Notes: generated by a model from the sequence alone, not told the origin. 64,000 nt of DNA from Candidula unifasciata (GCA_905116865.2 CAJHNH020002001.1:519619-583618); one strand, 5' to 3'; positions 12,712-24,345 are shown, counted from the first letter of the stretch. Made by a program: numbers and translations.

Positions 12712-12965
12712 CTTGATGGTTCCTCAGCTAAATGCTCGCCTGCGGATTCGAAGATCGTTGTTCAAATCCGAACAGAGCCGGACTACTTTCAAAAATAACC
12801 TTGACCCCCAGGTTGACCCAGCCTTAAATGGATACTTGGTCAAGTTCTGTGAAGTAAAGACGGCTGGCGTGATGTGATTACATCACCTACCTAGTGCCAG
12901 TTGATCTATAAAATATAAGTCCAGCCATATATACTCAATACGCATTATGGCGGGTAAGAGCGGGT
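12712..12965 (+). mobile_element. Old SINE-B copy
   Basis: GCTAAATGCTCGCCTGCGG, degraded B box GTTCAAATCCGAACAGAG, then CCAGGTTGACCCAGCCTTA and GTAAAGACGGCTGGCGTGA. Substantially diverged. Confidence 0.7.
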
Positions 12966-12999
12966 TTTCCGCCTTTTCTGTGCTTAAAGCGCTTTCTTC

Positions 13000-14990
13000 C
13001 AACGGTGTCTTGAGTATGCATTTCTAGCGTCGTGTGTTCAATCGCTGCCATCAATTTCCTTGCATTAACAGCATCGGCACAGGACGAGAAATGCAGCTTT
13101 GCTTTCCTTCAATATTATGGCATTTTGGGTCACCAGAACAATAGTGTGTCGTTTCTGGTGCCGCCGCACCGGTTGTCGCATTTCAACATCACTCCATATC
13201 TAATAAAGTTTTCTTCTTCTTCTTCTTTCTTCTTTGTCTTCTTCTTTCTTCTTCCCGAAAACTTCTTCTTCTGGCCCTAACCCCAACCCACTTACGTCCC
13301 ACTTCTTCTTCTTGCAGCATTCTTCTACTTCTAACGACTCTTCATGCAGCCTAGGTCCCACGATGTGGGTGCGAGCCTAGATATAAGATTGCATGTTTCT
13401 AGCTTTCACGATTGCCTCAGCCTAGGACATCCCACGACTGTATGTAGAGTTAGGTCCCACGACTGCATGCAGCCTAGGTCCCACCCCGTGCACGTCCAAC
13501 CTAGGTTCCACGTACTGCTTTGATGGCCTATCTACCAGGCATTCTCTCTAATATTAGACTGTCATATTGACCTAAAGATTTAAAGTTTGGGTTGGGATTG
13601 TGAGCGCTGTTGGTTACCCCATATAGAACTGGCCTAAACCCAACCCCTGCTTCCATGGTTTCATGTTACCATGATAGGGTTGGGAGGGGCACGCAGGTAG
13701 GCCCCACGAGGGGGGTGGAGCCTAGATCTCATGTTCTGAATGCAGCAGTTGCCCAGCTACTGAATGCCCCATAGGTCCCAGAGGGAAAATGCAGCCTAGG
13801 TACTTCTTCCCGTAAGAGAGGACACCCTTACCCCGCCACGCATTGGAATAATAAATCTAAATAATGCTAAATATATCAACACATACTTAAAAGAAAAGGA
13901 CCTAACCATCATGGTTGCTTAGCGTCCTAACATTTTATAGGGGGTGGGGGAGGGGAGACGGGTTCAGTTCTAAGTTTTTCGGTTAACGTAATGCAAATCT
14001 CCCCAAATAGAGTGGGTCACCTTTCATTTGCAAGTTTGCTGGGCTGGTCGAGTTTCCTTAAGGTTACAGGTGTGTCCCGCTCTATTGTTTGCTTTCTGTA
14101 CTGTATTTCATTTGCGTTTTTATTCCAAGAAAAGAGAATACCTGTGAAATAGGTTGCCGCACTCTCTAGAGATGTGTGTGTGTTAGGGCCAGGTGCACCA
14201 TGTTTTTGCAGCGTTAAAAGAACTGGCGTGCTGAAATATATATCCAACAAACTATATCAACAGTATCGCGGAACACCCCTCTGACCTTGTGCGAAGGTAA
14301 GGAGGCTCAGGAACTACCAATCAGAAGTTACCTAGTGTGTATATAGGCAGGGCGTGGGAAGATTAACGTTACATGTTCCAGATTTTCTAGCTAGAGAGAA
14401 AAGGGGGAGGGGGAGGGGCACAAATTGCATGACGCTACCACCGGATTCCGGCGCCCCTAGTCTGTTTCACAGTATTGGCATCCTATACTGTTTCTCCTCA
14501 TTTTGTGATTTTGTAACTAGGCAACACCCTACCAAACAAAAGTGACGCCATACCTCGACCACATTGTTTCACACAAACACACACATGCACGCACCGCACA
14601 AACCCAGTTACATACACAAACACTTCCGCACACAACCGGAGACCCGCACTCTCACACACACACACTGAACACAGTGGTTTCACAACAGAAGGATTCGCCT
14701 GCTTCCAGTAAAAAAGCCAATCAATGCGGTTGTGGTCTTTCACATTAGAACAATGAATATTGCTCGCCCCGTAGCCAGAACTGGGTTAATGGTTTGGTCT
14801 CCGCAAACACACAGAAACAGAATGATAATGGTCGGCTGGTGGTTTCCAGTGGTTTGTCGTCACAGTAACGTTTACCTCTACTGCAAATAGATCATTAATT
14901 GAGCCGTTTAATCATGTTTCACAGCACTGCTATCATCGTCGTCGTTGTCATCATAATCTTTATCGTCTTAGTTGTGGTAATAATCAACAT
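13000..14990. other. No gene recognised
   Basis: Besides the CCTAGGTCCCAC region it has a CTTCTT-rich patch at 13,205-13,275 and CACA-rich text at 14,575-14,665. Short frames only. Confidence 0.6.
13325..13815. repeat. Degenerate CCTAGGTCCCAC repeat region
   Basis: GCAGCCTAGGTCCCACGA-type phrases recur at 13,348, 13,423, 13,456, 13,473, 13,497 and 13,783-13,800. Related text in reverse orientation is at 5556-5600 (GTCGTGGGACCCATGATGC). Origin unknown. Confidence 0.55.
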
Positions 14991-14999
14991 CATCATTAT

Positions 15000-15319
15000 C
15001 TTCTTCTTCTTCCCTCCTTCTTCCCCTCCTCCTTCTTCTTCTTCTTCTTCTTCTTCTTCTTCTTCTTCTTCTTCTTCTTCTTCTTCTTCTTCTTCTTTCT
15101 TCTTTCTTTTCTTCTTCTTCTTCTTTCTTTCCCCTCTTCTCCTCTCCTCCTCCTTCCTCTTCTTCTTCCTTCTTCTTCCTTCCTCTTCTCTTCTTCTTCT
15201 TCTTCTTCTTCTTCTTCTTCTTCTTCTCTCCTCTTCTTCCTTCTTCTTCTTCTTCTTCTTCTTCTTCTTCTTCTTCTTCTTCTTCTTCTTCTTCTTCTTC
15301 TTCTTCTTCTTCTTCTTCT

Positions 15320-15350
<31 letters not shown>

Positions 15351-15352
15351 AA
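15000..15352. repeat. CTT trinucleotide tract, imperfect
   Basis: Pyrimidine-only on this strand for most of its length, with pure CTT in two long runs (15,026-15,096 and 15,238-15,342) and mixed CCT/CTT between. The S-, F-, E- and K-rich frames over it are not genes. Confidence 0.97.
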
Positions 15353-15559
15353 CCACCACTGCCACCATCATTATCATTATGCTCATTTCATCATTATAAT
15401 CATCACCATCATCATCATATGTTTCCTCTTTTTTTCTTCTCTTCCTCATCCTCCTCCTCCTTCTTCGGGGGCGCAGCTATGGTATTGCAGGTAGGGCAGA
15501 TACTGTAAGCGCCACCTGCAGGGGGCGACACAAAATTCATGGGTGAAAAGAGGGGGAGG

Positions 15560-15928
15560 GGGGAATCGAGGCATGGGGTTCGCCCCGAGGGCTAGAGGTT
15601 CCGGGTTCAATCCCAAATTTCTCACGTGGACTTGGACTTTTAGTAATTCCCCCTGGTCTCTGGGTAGTGATATCGGACGCCCGTGTGTAGTGTTGCACAC
15701 GTAAAATATTCCGTAGCATTTGGACATCGAAAAGAGTAGCCTAATAGCGCTGCCCGGTCAAAGTTTAGAGTTAAAAATCTACCCAAAGTATTTCAGGATC
15801 CTCGTCGGTGCTAAAGAACCTGTACACTGTGCTGAGCCTCTTCAGACTCAGACTTGAGTTAGAAGAAGAATGGAGCACTTGTATGTTACTACCCGTGTGC
15901 CATGATGTTGATCTGTTGGTCAAACCTA
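15560..15928 (+). mobile_element. SINE-C copy, plus strand
   Basis: GAGGTTCCGGGTTCAATCCC B box at 15,595-15,615, body CTCTGGGTAGTGATATCGGA, GCCGGTAGTG-like block, 3' end GCCATGATGTTGATCTGTTG. The 5' part lies against a GC-rich AAAAGAGGGGGAGG stretch. Confidence 0.8.
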
Positions 15929-16164
15929 AAACCTCAATCTAAAGACGCCACAGTTGGTTTCATGTTGTTGAAGAATGTTAGAAGAGGTCCCCCTTGAACA
16001 AATATAAACAATGACCCCTGATCAGCACCGCTTACATTATAATTAGAGACATGGGGCGTTCTCAAGTCCGGCCAGACATTGCCATAATTTCTGTAAAAGC
16101 AAAGGTACGTTTTTTTATGCGACAGAATATAATTTTTTTGGGGGGAGTATATATACTATTGGAT

Positions 16165-16340
16165 AACATTATAGCAGAAGGCATGGTTCCAGGAAGGATG
16201 GGCACAGGATATAAGTGACTCCTTGAGTGTGAAAGTGCATGAGGCGGGAGAACTGGCGAGAGACCGAGTTTCTTTCAGGCAGACTCTGATGAGAGCGACT
16301 TTCTGCAAAGGACCTGCTACATGAGATGATGATATATACT
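16165..16340 (+). repeat. LINE 3'-end fragment (AGAGACCGAGTTTCTTTCAG family)
   Basis: GGATATAAGTGACTCCTTGAGT through GGACCTGCTACATGAGATGATGATA matches 17,265-17,415 (+) and 61,000-61,135 (-). All three end in an ATG-type tail. Severely 5' truncated. Confidence 0.7.
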
Positions 16341-16454
16341 ATTATTGTTGTTCGTTGACAGAGAAATAGAAACCATATATCAGAAAGCAAGTGCACTTAT
16401 ATACCAATTGTCACCATTGTTAAGACATCTAAGCATAACTATGAGTGCAAATAT

Positions 16455-16915
16455 ACAGATTATTAACAGCATATTCATTCCAACATTATGCTACCAGTGC
16501 CAAACATGGACACAATCTTAAGCCCATTTTGCAAAACCACCACCTGCGAGATGAGATGCCTGAGAAAAGCAGCCAACCAAACCATCCGAGATCGAGTGAA
16601 TAATGAAACTATCAGGCAAAAACTGTGGGAACGACACCTTGTACTAGATTCATCGACAAACAGCAATTCAAATGGTTTGGAAATCTCGTTAGAATGCAGC
16701 AAGATCAAATACCATCACAAGCATTACATCTCAGTACATCAGCTACAAGAGCAAGAGGACGGTCGCCGAAAACATGGATCGACAACATTAAAGACACTCT
16801 ATGCCTTAACGGCATGACAATAGTCAGTAGCAGTCAGCGTGCACTGGATCGCAAATTGTTCCTCCCCACGTCGCTTAACGGCAGAAGTGGTTTATGATGA
16901 GGATGATGATTGCTG
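16455..16915 (+). pseudogene. LINE C-terminal relic (RKLFLPTSLNGRSGL family)
   Basis: Two overlapping frames together give KTTTCEMRCLRKAANQTIRDRVNNETIR, then FIDKQQFKWFGNLVRMQQDQIPSQALH, RARGRSPKTWIDNIKDTL, and SQRALDRKLFLPTSLNGRSGL; one frameshift separates the halves near 16,625. The 3' end passes into ATGATGAGGATGATGATT. Strong match in style to LINE protein tails. Confidence 0.8.
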
Positions 16916-16964
16916 TTTGTTTTCAAAACAAATTAACAGCTTTTACTCGACTATTTTAGTAGCA

Positions 16965-17243
16965 GGGAGTGGCCGTGGCGTAGCGGCTAGACGCTCGCGT
17001 GCGGATCGGAAGGTCGTGGGTTCGCTCCCTGTTAGAGCCGGACTTTTTTGAAAATTGAAATTGACTCCCAGGTCGACCCAGCATTGAGTGGATACTGGGT
17101 GCAGCCCCAGAAAGTAAAGGCGGCCGGCGTGATGCTAATCCGCATCACTCATCTTGTGCCGATTGTTCTAAAAAAATATAAGTCTCGTAACTCTATCCAC
17201 CTAGAGGCGTGGAAAAGAGACCGTTAAATTTTTCTTTTTATTT
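16965..17243 (+). mobile_element. SINE-B copy
   Basis: GGAGTGGCCGTGGCGTAGCG, B box GTGGGTTCGCTCCCT, end AGGCGTGGAAAAGAGACCGT plus a T-rich run. Flanks TTTTAGTAGCA (16,954-16,964) and TTTTAATAGCA (17,244-17,254), one mismatch. Confidence 0.87.
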
Positions 17244-17257
17244 TTTTAATAGCAATA

Positions 17258-17420
17258 GGTGGACGAAGATGGGACACCGGATATAAGTGACTCATTGAGT
17301 ATGAAAGTACATGAGGCAGGAGAGCTGGCGAGAGACCGAGTTTCTTTCAGGCAGACCGTGAAGAGAGTGACGTTCTGCAAAGGACTTGCTACATGATATG
17401 ATGATGATGAGCAATAGGTG
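17258..17420 (+). repeat. LINE 3'-end fragment, second copy
   Basis: Same family as 16,165-16,340 (GGATATAAGTGACTCATTGAG, GAGAGACCGAGTTTCTTTCA, then ATGATATGATGATGATGAG). It starts directly after a SINE-B copy and its target duplication. Confidence 0.7.
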
Positions 17421-17569
17421 GTGCAAACTAAACACATTTTTGCCATAAAGTTGACTGTTCTATGCGATTATTTCATTACATAACTAAGCAGATGTGCAAA
17501 GAAAAAGGTGCCGGTATTCACCAAAGGAGTGTTTATAACAGCTGCGCGAAAAAAAAAAAAGTATGACTA

Positions 17570-18070
17570 AAGGTGAAAACAGGAGTCGTGTAGCTTCGTA
17601 TGTCAGTGTCGGCTGGTTTGAGAATGAGTTGTACACACATGTCGTAATTGTAAATGACTCACAGAGTGTGTTGAAAAAGGTGAAAACAGGCATGTCCGTA
17701 GAGAGTGGCAAGCAATGCTTCAGAGGTCCCGGCTAGTTAACGTCGCTTGGATATTTTCTCCAGGTAATGCTGGTGTGTTGGGAAACGAGCAGGCAGATAG
17801 ACTGGCCGGTTTTGAACCAGTTGGTGGTGATCCGATGTACGACAAGCTAAAAGTTGCGAGGGTTCTTTAATTGATCATTACGGTCTGAGGAGAATGGCGA
17901 TGCATGGAGTTACCAGGGGATCTTGCCGACGCTCAACACTTAAGGGAAAGGCGAGACGGATGTACAATCAGACAATTACTGGTACCATCGGAATTAGAAC
18001 TCTTCGCTTGCTGCTGAAAATGAGGACGGAGCGCTTATGGGAGTGTCCCGAGTGCTATGATATCAATTTG
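17570..18070 (+). pseudogene. RNase H LINE relic
   Basis: Fragments of an RNase H domain: VVIVNDSQSVLKKVKTG, then PGNAGVLGNEQADRLAGFEPVG, then a C-terminal tail TITGTIGIRTLRLLLKMRTERLWECPECYD. Stops and frameshifts separate them. The same terminal Cys motif is seen in the other RNase H copies. Confidence 0.75.
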
Positions 18071-18099
18071 TTATTAACATTTAACCCAGCCCAAATGTC

Positions 18100-18300
18100 A
18101 CGGTTTCAAATTAACACCAAGTCGGTGTTTTTTCTAACTTCTTCTAAAATAACTTTCACTCTGAAGTCGACACAGCCTAAAATGGGTACCAGATAAAGTC
18201 TTTGGAAGTATAAGCGACTGACGCATAGCTTAAAATATATGTCTAGCTCTTAACAAGCGGTACGCCCAAAGATGGGGAGAAGGGTCCCTTATTTTGTTTT
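18100..18300 (+). mobile_element. Old SINE-B 3' part
   Basis: CTTCTAAAATAACTTTCACTC, GTCGACACAGCCTAAAATGG, GGAAGTATAAGCGACTGACG, then ACGCCCAAAGATGGGGAGAA. 5' half missing; directly follows an RNase H LINE relic. Confidence 0.6.
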
Positions 18301-19480
18301 TATACTCATTTTTTTTTTTTTTTTGGAAGAAAGATTTTCAAAGAAACTTTCAATTGTATCGATATATCCAAAGCTACCCGGTCATACATTTTGTGTTAAC
18401 TCATTCTTCAGTATCAGCTCTGTAAGAAGTACCCCTGTTTCCCACACTCTTCCGTTCTGTAGTTTTGTAAAATCAAGACTCATATTACCTTACTGCCAAC
18501 AAACTGCATCAGGGATGAAGTAGTTTAATCTGCAAATAAATTCAATAGAAAACTTTAAGAGCTGCACACGGTAGACGCAGAAAATCCATTTCTGCAGTAG
18601 AAATGAGGGAAAAAACTGGCAATAACGATTTTTGGGCCTGGTTGAAAAGATCCTTTCAAGTGCAGAATTTCTTTGTTTCGTTAACTATCGATATAACCAT
18701 GTTAATTTTAAAGTCGCGCTTTTGAAATTACTCCTGGTCTTTCAGTTAGATCCCATTGAAATTGGGTTGCGTCTTAAACTTCAAAGCAGGGGTGCAACTA
18801 TAAAGAAAACACTGGGGTGGGGGATTTCCAGCCTTGTTGTAATAATGTGCTAGTGGCGGGGGCTTAAAGTCTACTTTGGGTGGGCTATAATAATATTAAA
18901 TTTATTAATACTATTATTATAATAAGTTATATTATTATTTTTATGATTATTGTGTTCGAAATAGTTACTAATTATAAAGAAATATATTTGAAATCCAAAA
19001 AGGTTAACCCGGACAAGAAATGCCTGCAGAAGTCAGATGTGTCAGCCGAAAGTCGCAAATATTGTAGCAATGTTGTAAACGGGCACAAATTTAGGTCTTT
19101 GGATCAACTCACACAAAAAAAAGAAAATATGTATTTGAAATTGGATTTAAAAATATATATTGACAAAAAGCAGTTATATAAATGGTTGAAAGGGCCACAG
19201 CATCATTCAAAACTGTAAAAAAAGGGGGGGGGGGGGGGGAGAGACTCATTTTTTGACGTAGGGAGGGGGAACTCAAGGTATCTGACGCCTCTGTTTCATA
19301 GTTGTAACTGGCCGTGTCCCCAGCCCATCAGGCAGCTTGTCTGCATCTGCCAGTGGGCGTGTGTGTGTGTCTGTCCCATTTTGATCGTTTGCTGTTAGCT
19401 TACTTGAGGATTATTCATTCGTACTACGACCCACATTTGATGTTGACTCCCGTTTTGACAAACGTGTCCCGAGTGCGCGG
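18300..19480. other. No gene recognised
   Basis: AT-rich 18,880-19,210 with a short frame of no known domain, then a 17-base G-run at 19,225-19,239. Nothing else identified. Confidence 0.55.
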
Positions 19481-19690
19481 GGGCTAGAAGAATTATACAT
19501 GCAGAAATTATGCAGGTATTTTTCGAGCGCGTCTGCGCTTGAGCTGGTTCAGTTGCTGATTCCCGCCCGCTTCTGTGTGGCCAGCAGGTATGTAGTGAGC
19601 GTTTGCCAGTTTTTGTGGCGTTTCTGTGCTATATTTTTACCGTTTGTGTGCTATTTACTATATGATTTTTATAGATGTATTCAACTTTAT

Positions 19691-19930
19691 GTCGGCTCTG
19701 TGGCTAAGTCGATGCGAACGCTTCGCTTCGTAATGCCGGGATGCCAGGTTCGATCCCAGCTGCGGGAAATGCGCCTTGCGTTGGTTTCGACAGTGGTATC
19801 AAGAAAACTGACCGTCCAGAAAACAATGGCAAACTACTGGATGTAAATTGCCTAGAGAAACCACACAACAGCCAGGGGCTGTTAGGGTTGGTTCTGCAAC
19901 GTCGTGTAAAAAGATCCGCAACTAACTTAT
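19691..19930 (+). mobile_element. SINE-A copy
   Basis: GTCGGCTCTGTGGCTAAGTC with B box GGTTCGATCCCAGCTGC; ends AAAAAGATCCGCAACTAAC. Flanks TATTCAACTTTATG (19,678-19,691) and TATTCAATTTATG (19,928-19,940) form an imperfect target duplication. A duplicated CGCTT occurs near the A box. Confidence 0.85.
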
Positions 19931-19949
19931 TCAATTTATGCACTGAGTA

Positions 19950-21380
19950 AACAGTTTGGCTTCTGTGGACAATAGTATACTTATTGCGCATACGTGAACT
20001 TAATAGTATGTATTAAAACAAATCGTAAATTGTTACATATCGAGCATTAAATACAGCAGTGCTATTTAATAAAATTGGATCAGGGGCCAAAAATGTTAAC
20101 ATAAGTATTACCACGGACCAGAGTGTCAAGCCAAAGCATAAGATGGATCAATAATAAGTACAACTGGCAATGATTCGCGGGCCACCTGCTATGCCTCTGC
20201 GGGCAGCACGTTGACATACTGTGATATCTCGTGAAAACGAATTTCAAGGGACCGAAAATCGAGTACATGTTAAAGCAATTGTCGCTAACCAGTAACTAAC
20301 TGATGGCAGTAACACATCCCTGTCTGGGGGCCAACAATTTGTTCACCTGGTGGCGTCTTAGTCTAATCACAACATTACTGGGTGCTTAGCACCCTCCGCC
20401 CCCCCTTTTTTTTTTGCGGGGGGGGGGGGGGGAGTCTCAGGAGGAGGCACTCAGAAACCTGAGGAGCTCCCATTCACCCAATCATTTACCTAGTAAATAT
20501 TTAAAGTGGTGAGGAGGGCGTGGTTGGGGCTGAATCCCTAATGTTTCTTTTTGCAATGGGAGCTGAAGAGGTCGGAGCTACCACCACCAACCCTCCCACA
20601 CCCCCGCCTCAATTTGTTGCCTAACTGATGAGGAGGAGTTCAAAGAAGTCGGGCCGGAATGTTTTTTTTTATTTTGTTCAGCCCCCCCCCCCCTCTCTTC
20701 ACCCCAACCACCTCTCCCCAACGCCCCATTTTTTACGCCTAGAAAATGTTATTGGCGGAAACGGGAGGGGGGGGGGGTGAAAGGCTGAGTCCCCCCCCCC
20801 CCCTCCCCCGTGGCGGTGCCTAACTGGGATGTAGCAGAATTCTTCTAACCGATAGATCTCTGGCCTTGACCCAATTTCATAACAAAGTGGGTTGCGGACA
20901 AATTACAGAAACTTCTGGGAATTGTCTGCCGGGGAAGAAAGAAAAATGGGTGACTAGCAAGGGAAGCAGAAATACTCCCCTCTATGTCTTAACCTAGAAT
21001 GTGTAAGGCGTTGCGAACGCGCCATTGGCTATCGGGTCGCCCATTGACTCGCCGGTAAACGAATTCGTCGTCGATCAGGACAGTTTTTACGTCTGTATCC
21101 TTTGATCGCATCAAAACTGCTAGAATCCTTTTCAGGATTACTGTCAGCAGTATTGAGGCACTTTATATTATAAACTATAGCTCACCCTTTGGGGATGCTG
21201 GTTGAAGATGACGATTTGTTTTTAGCAAAGCATCGGCATCGTTGCGAACACGCTTCGTCTGTCTGAAATACCCGTTTCCTTTCAGCTGCAAGTGATATGT
21301 CAGCACACCACTTTGCCCTGATTTCGACAGTAGCACTGAGCGCCGACCGTACAGTAGTAATGACAAACTACTGAATCTCT
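19950..21380. other. No gene recognised; C- and G-runs
   Basis: Repeated homopolymers CCCCCC/GGGGGG at 20,398-20,432, 20,680-20,695 and 20,766-20,812. GGGCCACCTGC text at 20,178 may be a hAT-type relic. No coding signal. Confidence 0.55.
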
Positions 21381-21381
21381 T

Positions 21382-21386
<5 letters not shown>

Positions 21387-21432
<46 letters not shown>
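21387..21432. repeat. CT dinucleotide tract
   Basis: About 22 CT units adjoining an HP repeat tail. Confidence 0.97.
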
Positions 21433-21436
<4 letters not shown>

Positions 21437-21645
21437 GTACCCGATCAGGACATCACACAAGCGATAAACACCCGGTGACACAAACTGCCACCATGTGGAT
21501 TAGGATCACCCGTAAAGAGGTCACAGAAACTCATTTCAGCCGTTAGACCACATGAATGGCCCGGTTATCTTTAGGGCCCCTGGCAAAAGCCAGGCTGGGG
21601 CTTCAAATAACGAAAAGTTGCATCCCAACATCCCACATGGGGGCG
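21433..21645 (-). mobile_element. HP repeat, minus strand, CT tail
   Basis: GTACCCGATCAGGACATCAC, CCACCATGTGGATTAGGATC, hairpin CCTGGCAAAAGCCAGG, end GTTGCATCCCAACATC. The tail side is a CT dinucleotide tract at 21,388-21,431. Confidence 0.85.
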
Positions 21646-21730
21646 GCTGATTGTAGGTACTACTGAATGTAACATTGCCTAGTAAAACCACGGACAGCCA
21701 AAATATGTTGGCGTTGGTTCTGCTAACGAC

Positions 21731-21885
21731 CTGGAAAGCAGTGTTTCTCAACTTATCTGCACCCGCAGCCCATGAAAAAAGGAGGAAATTGTTTCGCGGC
21801 CCAGCTAACACTTAACTACACACAGAAATAAACAGAAATGTAAATAACATTTATTAATTCAATCCGATGTCACGAAATTAACATT
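21731..21885 (+). repeat. hAT-like terminal fragment
   Basis: GCAGTGTTTCTCAACTTATC resembles hAT termini of the CAGTGTTTCTCAAC type and is followed by CGCGGCCCAGCTAAC. Similar GCGGGCCACCTGCTATGCC text is at 20,170-20,200 and GCGGGCCAGTTGCTAGGCC at 10,090-10,110. No transposase. Confidence 0.45.
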
Positions 21886-22425
21886 ACGGCTAATGGGGCA
21901 CCAATTGCTCTTCAAAGACTAAAACAACTGAATAAATTATGGAGTGGGACAGACAGAACTACAAAAATTAGATTTCCAAGAGCATGCATCTTTCCCATTG
22001 CACCATACGCCTGTGAGACCTGGACATTTACTAAACAAGCTGAACAGCCCATAAATGCCCTTGAACACAAATGTTAAAGACGGGTTCCAAGAATATCACA
22101 GGTACAGAAAAGAACAAATGCATCTATACTTCAAGAACTGAATATTGAAGAAAGTTGGCTATTAAAGACAATAAGACAGAAAATTGAAATAGTTTGGTCT
22201 CTTGAAACGTCATGAAAGTTTAGAGAGGAGTATATGCCTGAGAAGAGAGGAAGAGAAAGGCTAAAGAGAAGATGGGTGCAGGATGTGGCGGATGATCTCC
22301 AGATGGGTGTATCGGACGCGGGACATCTTGTTTGTGATAGAGAAGCTTTCCGGAAGGATGTTATGGGAGCAAGGTTCTGCAAAGGACATGCTACTGACTG
22401 ACTGGCTGACTGACTAACTGACTTA
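21880..22425 (+). pseudogene. Older copy of the same LINE family, CTGA tail
   Basis: Matches 36,228-36,745 closely (ATTGCTCTTCAAAGACTAAA, then CTGTGAGACCTGGAC) but carries stops, a frameshift and a deletion near 22,200-22,240 (LKRHES instead of LKRHGGLERTIMEG). Its 3' tail is CTGACTGACTGGCTGACTGA rather than GAAT, so tails differ between copies of one family. Confidence 0.8.
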
Positions 22426-22565
22426 ATGGGGCATCTACTGTTGCTTAGAAGTTAGAAAATATTATACATATTGCCAAAGCGTTGTTTCTGATAGACGAAA
22501 ATCCGTTTCGATTCGTCTGTTTCGGTTTTTTTTAATTACATGGCCGAGAAAACCGTTTCACACAA

Positions 22566-23395
22566 ATGGAGAGTTGACAAAACGACGATCTGATAGCTCT
22601 AAATCCCCTAAGTTTCACTTACCAAAGCGGAAGAGAGTTGACAAAACGACCAATAATCTGATAGCTCTATAATTCCCAAATGGGACTAAGTTACCCTACA
22701 CTTATCCATCAAGCGGAAGACAGAGTTGACAAAACGACCAATAATCTGATAGCTCTATAATTCCCAGATGGGACTAAGTTACCCTACACTTATCCATCAA
22801 GCGGAAGATAGAGTTGACAAAACGACCAATAATCTGATAGCTCTATAATTCCCAGATGGGACTAAGTTACCCTACACTTATCCATCAAGCGGAAGATAGA
22901 GTTGACAAAACGACCAATAATCTGATAGCTCTATAATTCACAGATGGGACTAAGTTACCCTACACTTATCCATCAAGCGGAAGATAGAGTTGACAAAACG
23001 ACCAATAATCTGATAGCTCTATAATTCACAGATGGGACTAAGTTACCCTACANTGACAAAACGACAAATAAGTTACCCTACACTTATCCCATCAAGCGGA
23101 AGGATAGAGTGACAAAAACGACCACAAGCCCAATAAGTTCCTACATTACCATCAAGGCGGAAGATAGAGTTGACAAAACGACCAATAAGTTACCCTACAC
23201 TTATTCCATCCAAGTGGAAATAGAGAGTTGACAAAACGACCAATAAGTTACCCTACACTTATCCATCAAGCGGAAGATAGAGTTGACAAAACGACCAATA
23301 AGTTACCCTACACTTATCCATCAAGCGGAAGATAGAGTTGACAAAACGACCAATAAGTTACCCTACACTTATCCATCAAGCGGAAGATAGAGAAA
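22566..23395 (+). repeat. Minisatellite with 88-bp and 55-bp unit forms
   Basis: Long unit: TTGACAAAACGACCAATAAT, a CTGATAGCTCTATAATTC segment, AGTTACCCTACACTTATCC, ATCAAGCGGAAGATAGAG. From about 23,080 the units lack 33 bp in the middle. The first unit (22,568) is diverged. One ambiguous base (n) at 23,053 and several indels at 23,050-23,225 mark poor assembly. Confidence 0.92.
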
Positions 23396-23414
23396 GATGG
23401 TAGGTTTTGTGGGC

Positions 23415-23515
23415 TATTGCTTCCATTTGATACACTTCTACGACTCTTATGGGTTAAGTGTTATGTTATGTTATGTTATGTTATGTTATGTTATGTTATG
23501 TTATGTTATGTTATG
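23415..23515 (+). repeat. LINE 3' end with expanded TTATG tail
   Basis: GATACACTTCTACGACTCTTATGGGTTAAGTG matches, with changes, the 3' end of the TTATG-tailed LINE, followed by about eleven TTATG units (23,460-23,513). The tail has grown into a pentanucleotide microsatellite. An apparent frame encoding repeated CYVML across it is an artefact. Confidence 0.65.
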
Positions 23516-23629
23516 TATTATTTCTTGTTACATGATGACGCAGACATTTTGGACGGCCCACTTAGACTTTTCCGCAGCAGATAGGTTGAATTATAAAATA
23601 CTCTTCGTCCCAATGCAAACGCAATTTTT

Positions 23630-23795
23630 TGTTGTTTTAACGCCCCACTCTGCCTGTTGCTGGGGACCTTAATATATGAGTTGAACGGGGTTTCTGGGAC
23701 ATGTCCCCGGATGATCCTCGTCCGAATGGTGGCACTTTGCGATACCGGGTGTTTATCGCTCGCTGTAATGTCCTGTTGGGGTTGAACGTTAGTCA
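23630..23795 (+). mobile_element. HP-related repeat
   Basis: TTAACGCCCCACTCTGCCTG, GATCCTCGTCCGAATGGTGG, TACCGGGTGTTTATCGCTCG, TGTCCTGTTGGGGTTGAACG followed by GTCAGTCA. A second subfamily lacking the CCATAAATATGG block. Confidence 0.7.
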
Positions 23796-23939
23796 GTCAC
23801 ATGGTTTGAAGAACACTAAAATCCAAGAATGATACGTAATCAGCTGTAACACTCCACATTACAACGGTATTGTCTGCCATGGAAATACCGTAATCATTTT
23901 TAGTGACCTCAATGGGTGAGGCAAAGTGGATTTATTTAA

Positions 23940-24345
23940 TATCATCATCAAGTGTCTTGCCAGCTTATGCATCACCACAGATCTCGGTCTTTGGTGTTCT
24001 TAATCAAATCCACTGTTGATATTCCATCCATGTCTCTGTCCTAAGCCATCCACTAATAAGTTCTCTTGGTCTGCCTCTGCCTCTTCTACCAGTGATCTTT
24101 CCGGTCGTCACGATATTTTCTCATCACATGACCAAAGAATTTTGCTTGTTTTCTTCTCATTGTTGTATGCGATGATTTACTTTCATTAGCAATTTCTAGA
24201 CAATAAATGTAAGTTATTCTGACAGTCCAATATATTAACAACATTCTTCTCAAGAACTACATCTCAGTTGCCTCCAAAGTCTTCTTAATTTGTTAGCTTA
24301 CATTCCAAGATGCACTACCATACAACAGAACAAGCTAATATAGTG
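23940..24345 (-). pseudogene. Minus-strand LINE RT C-terminal relic
   Basis: On the minus strand the order is LVLLYGSASWNVS, EATEM, RRMLLIYWTVRITYI, then RRKQAKFFGHVMRKYRDD, then KRQRQTKRTY, then a CATCATCATCA-type tail at 23,941. Numerous stops. Same family as 27.1-27.5 and 35.5-35.9 kb. Confidence 0.7.

Noticed and set aside
14899..15449. Ser- and Phe-rich protein
   Set aside because: CTT microsatellite translation.
16488..16817. Novel 109-codon gene
   Set aside because: Recognisable as the middle of a frameshifted LINE C-terminal region; the other half is in a neighbouring frame.
22566..23395. CRISPR array
   Set aside because: Units are contiguous tandem copies without unique spacers, in eukaryotic DNA.
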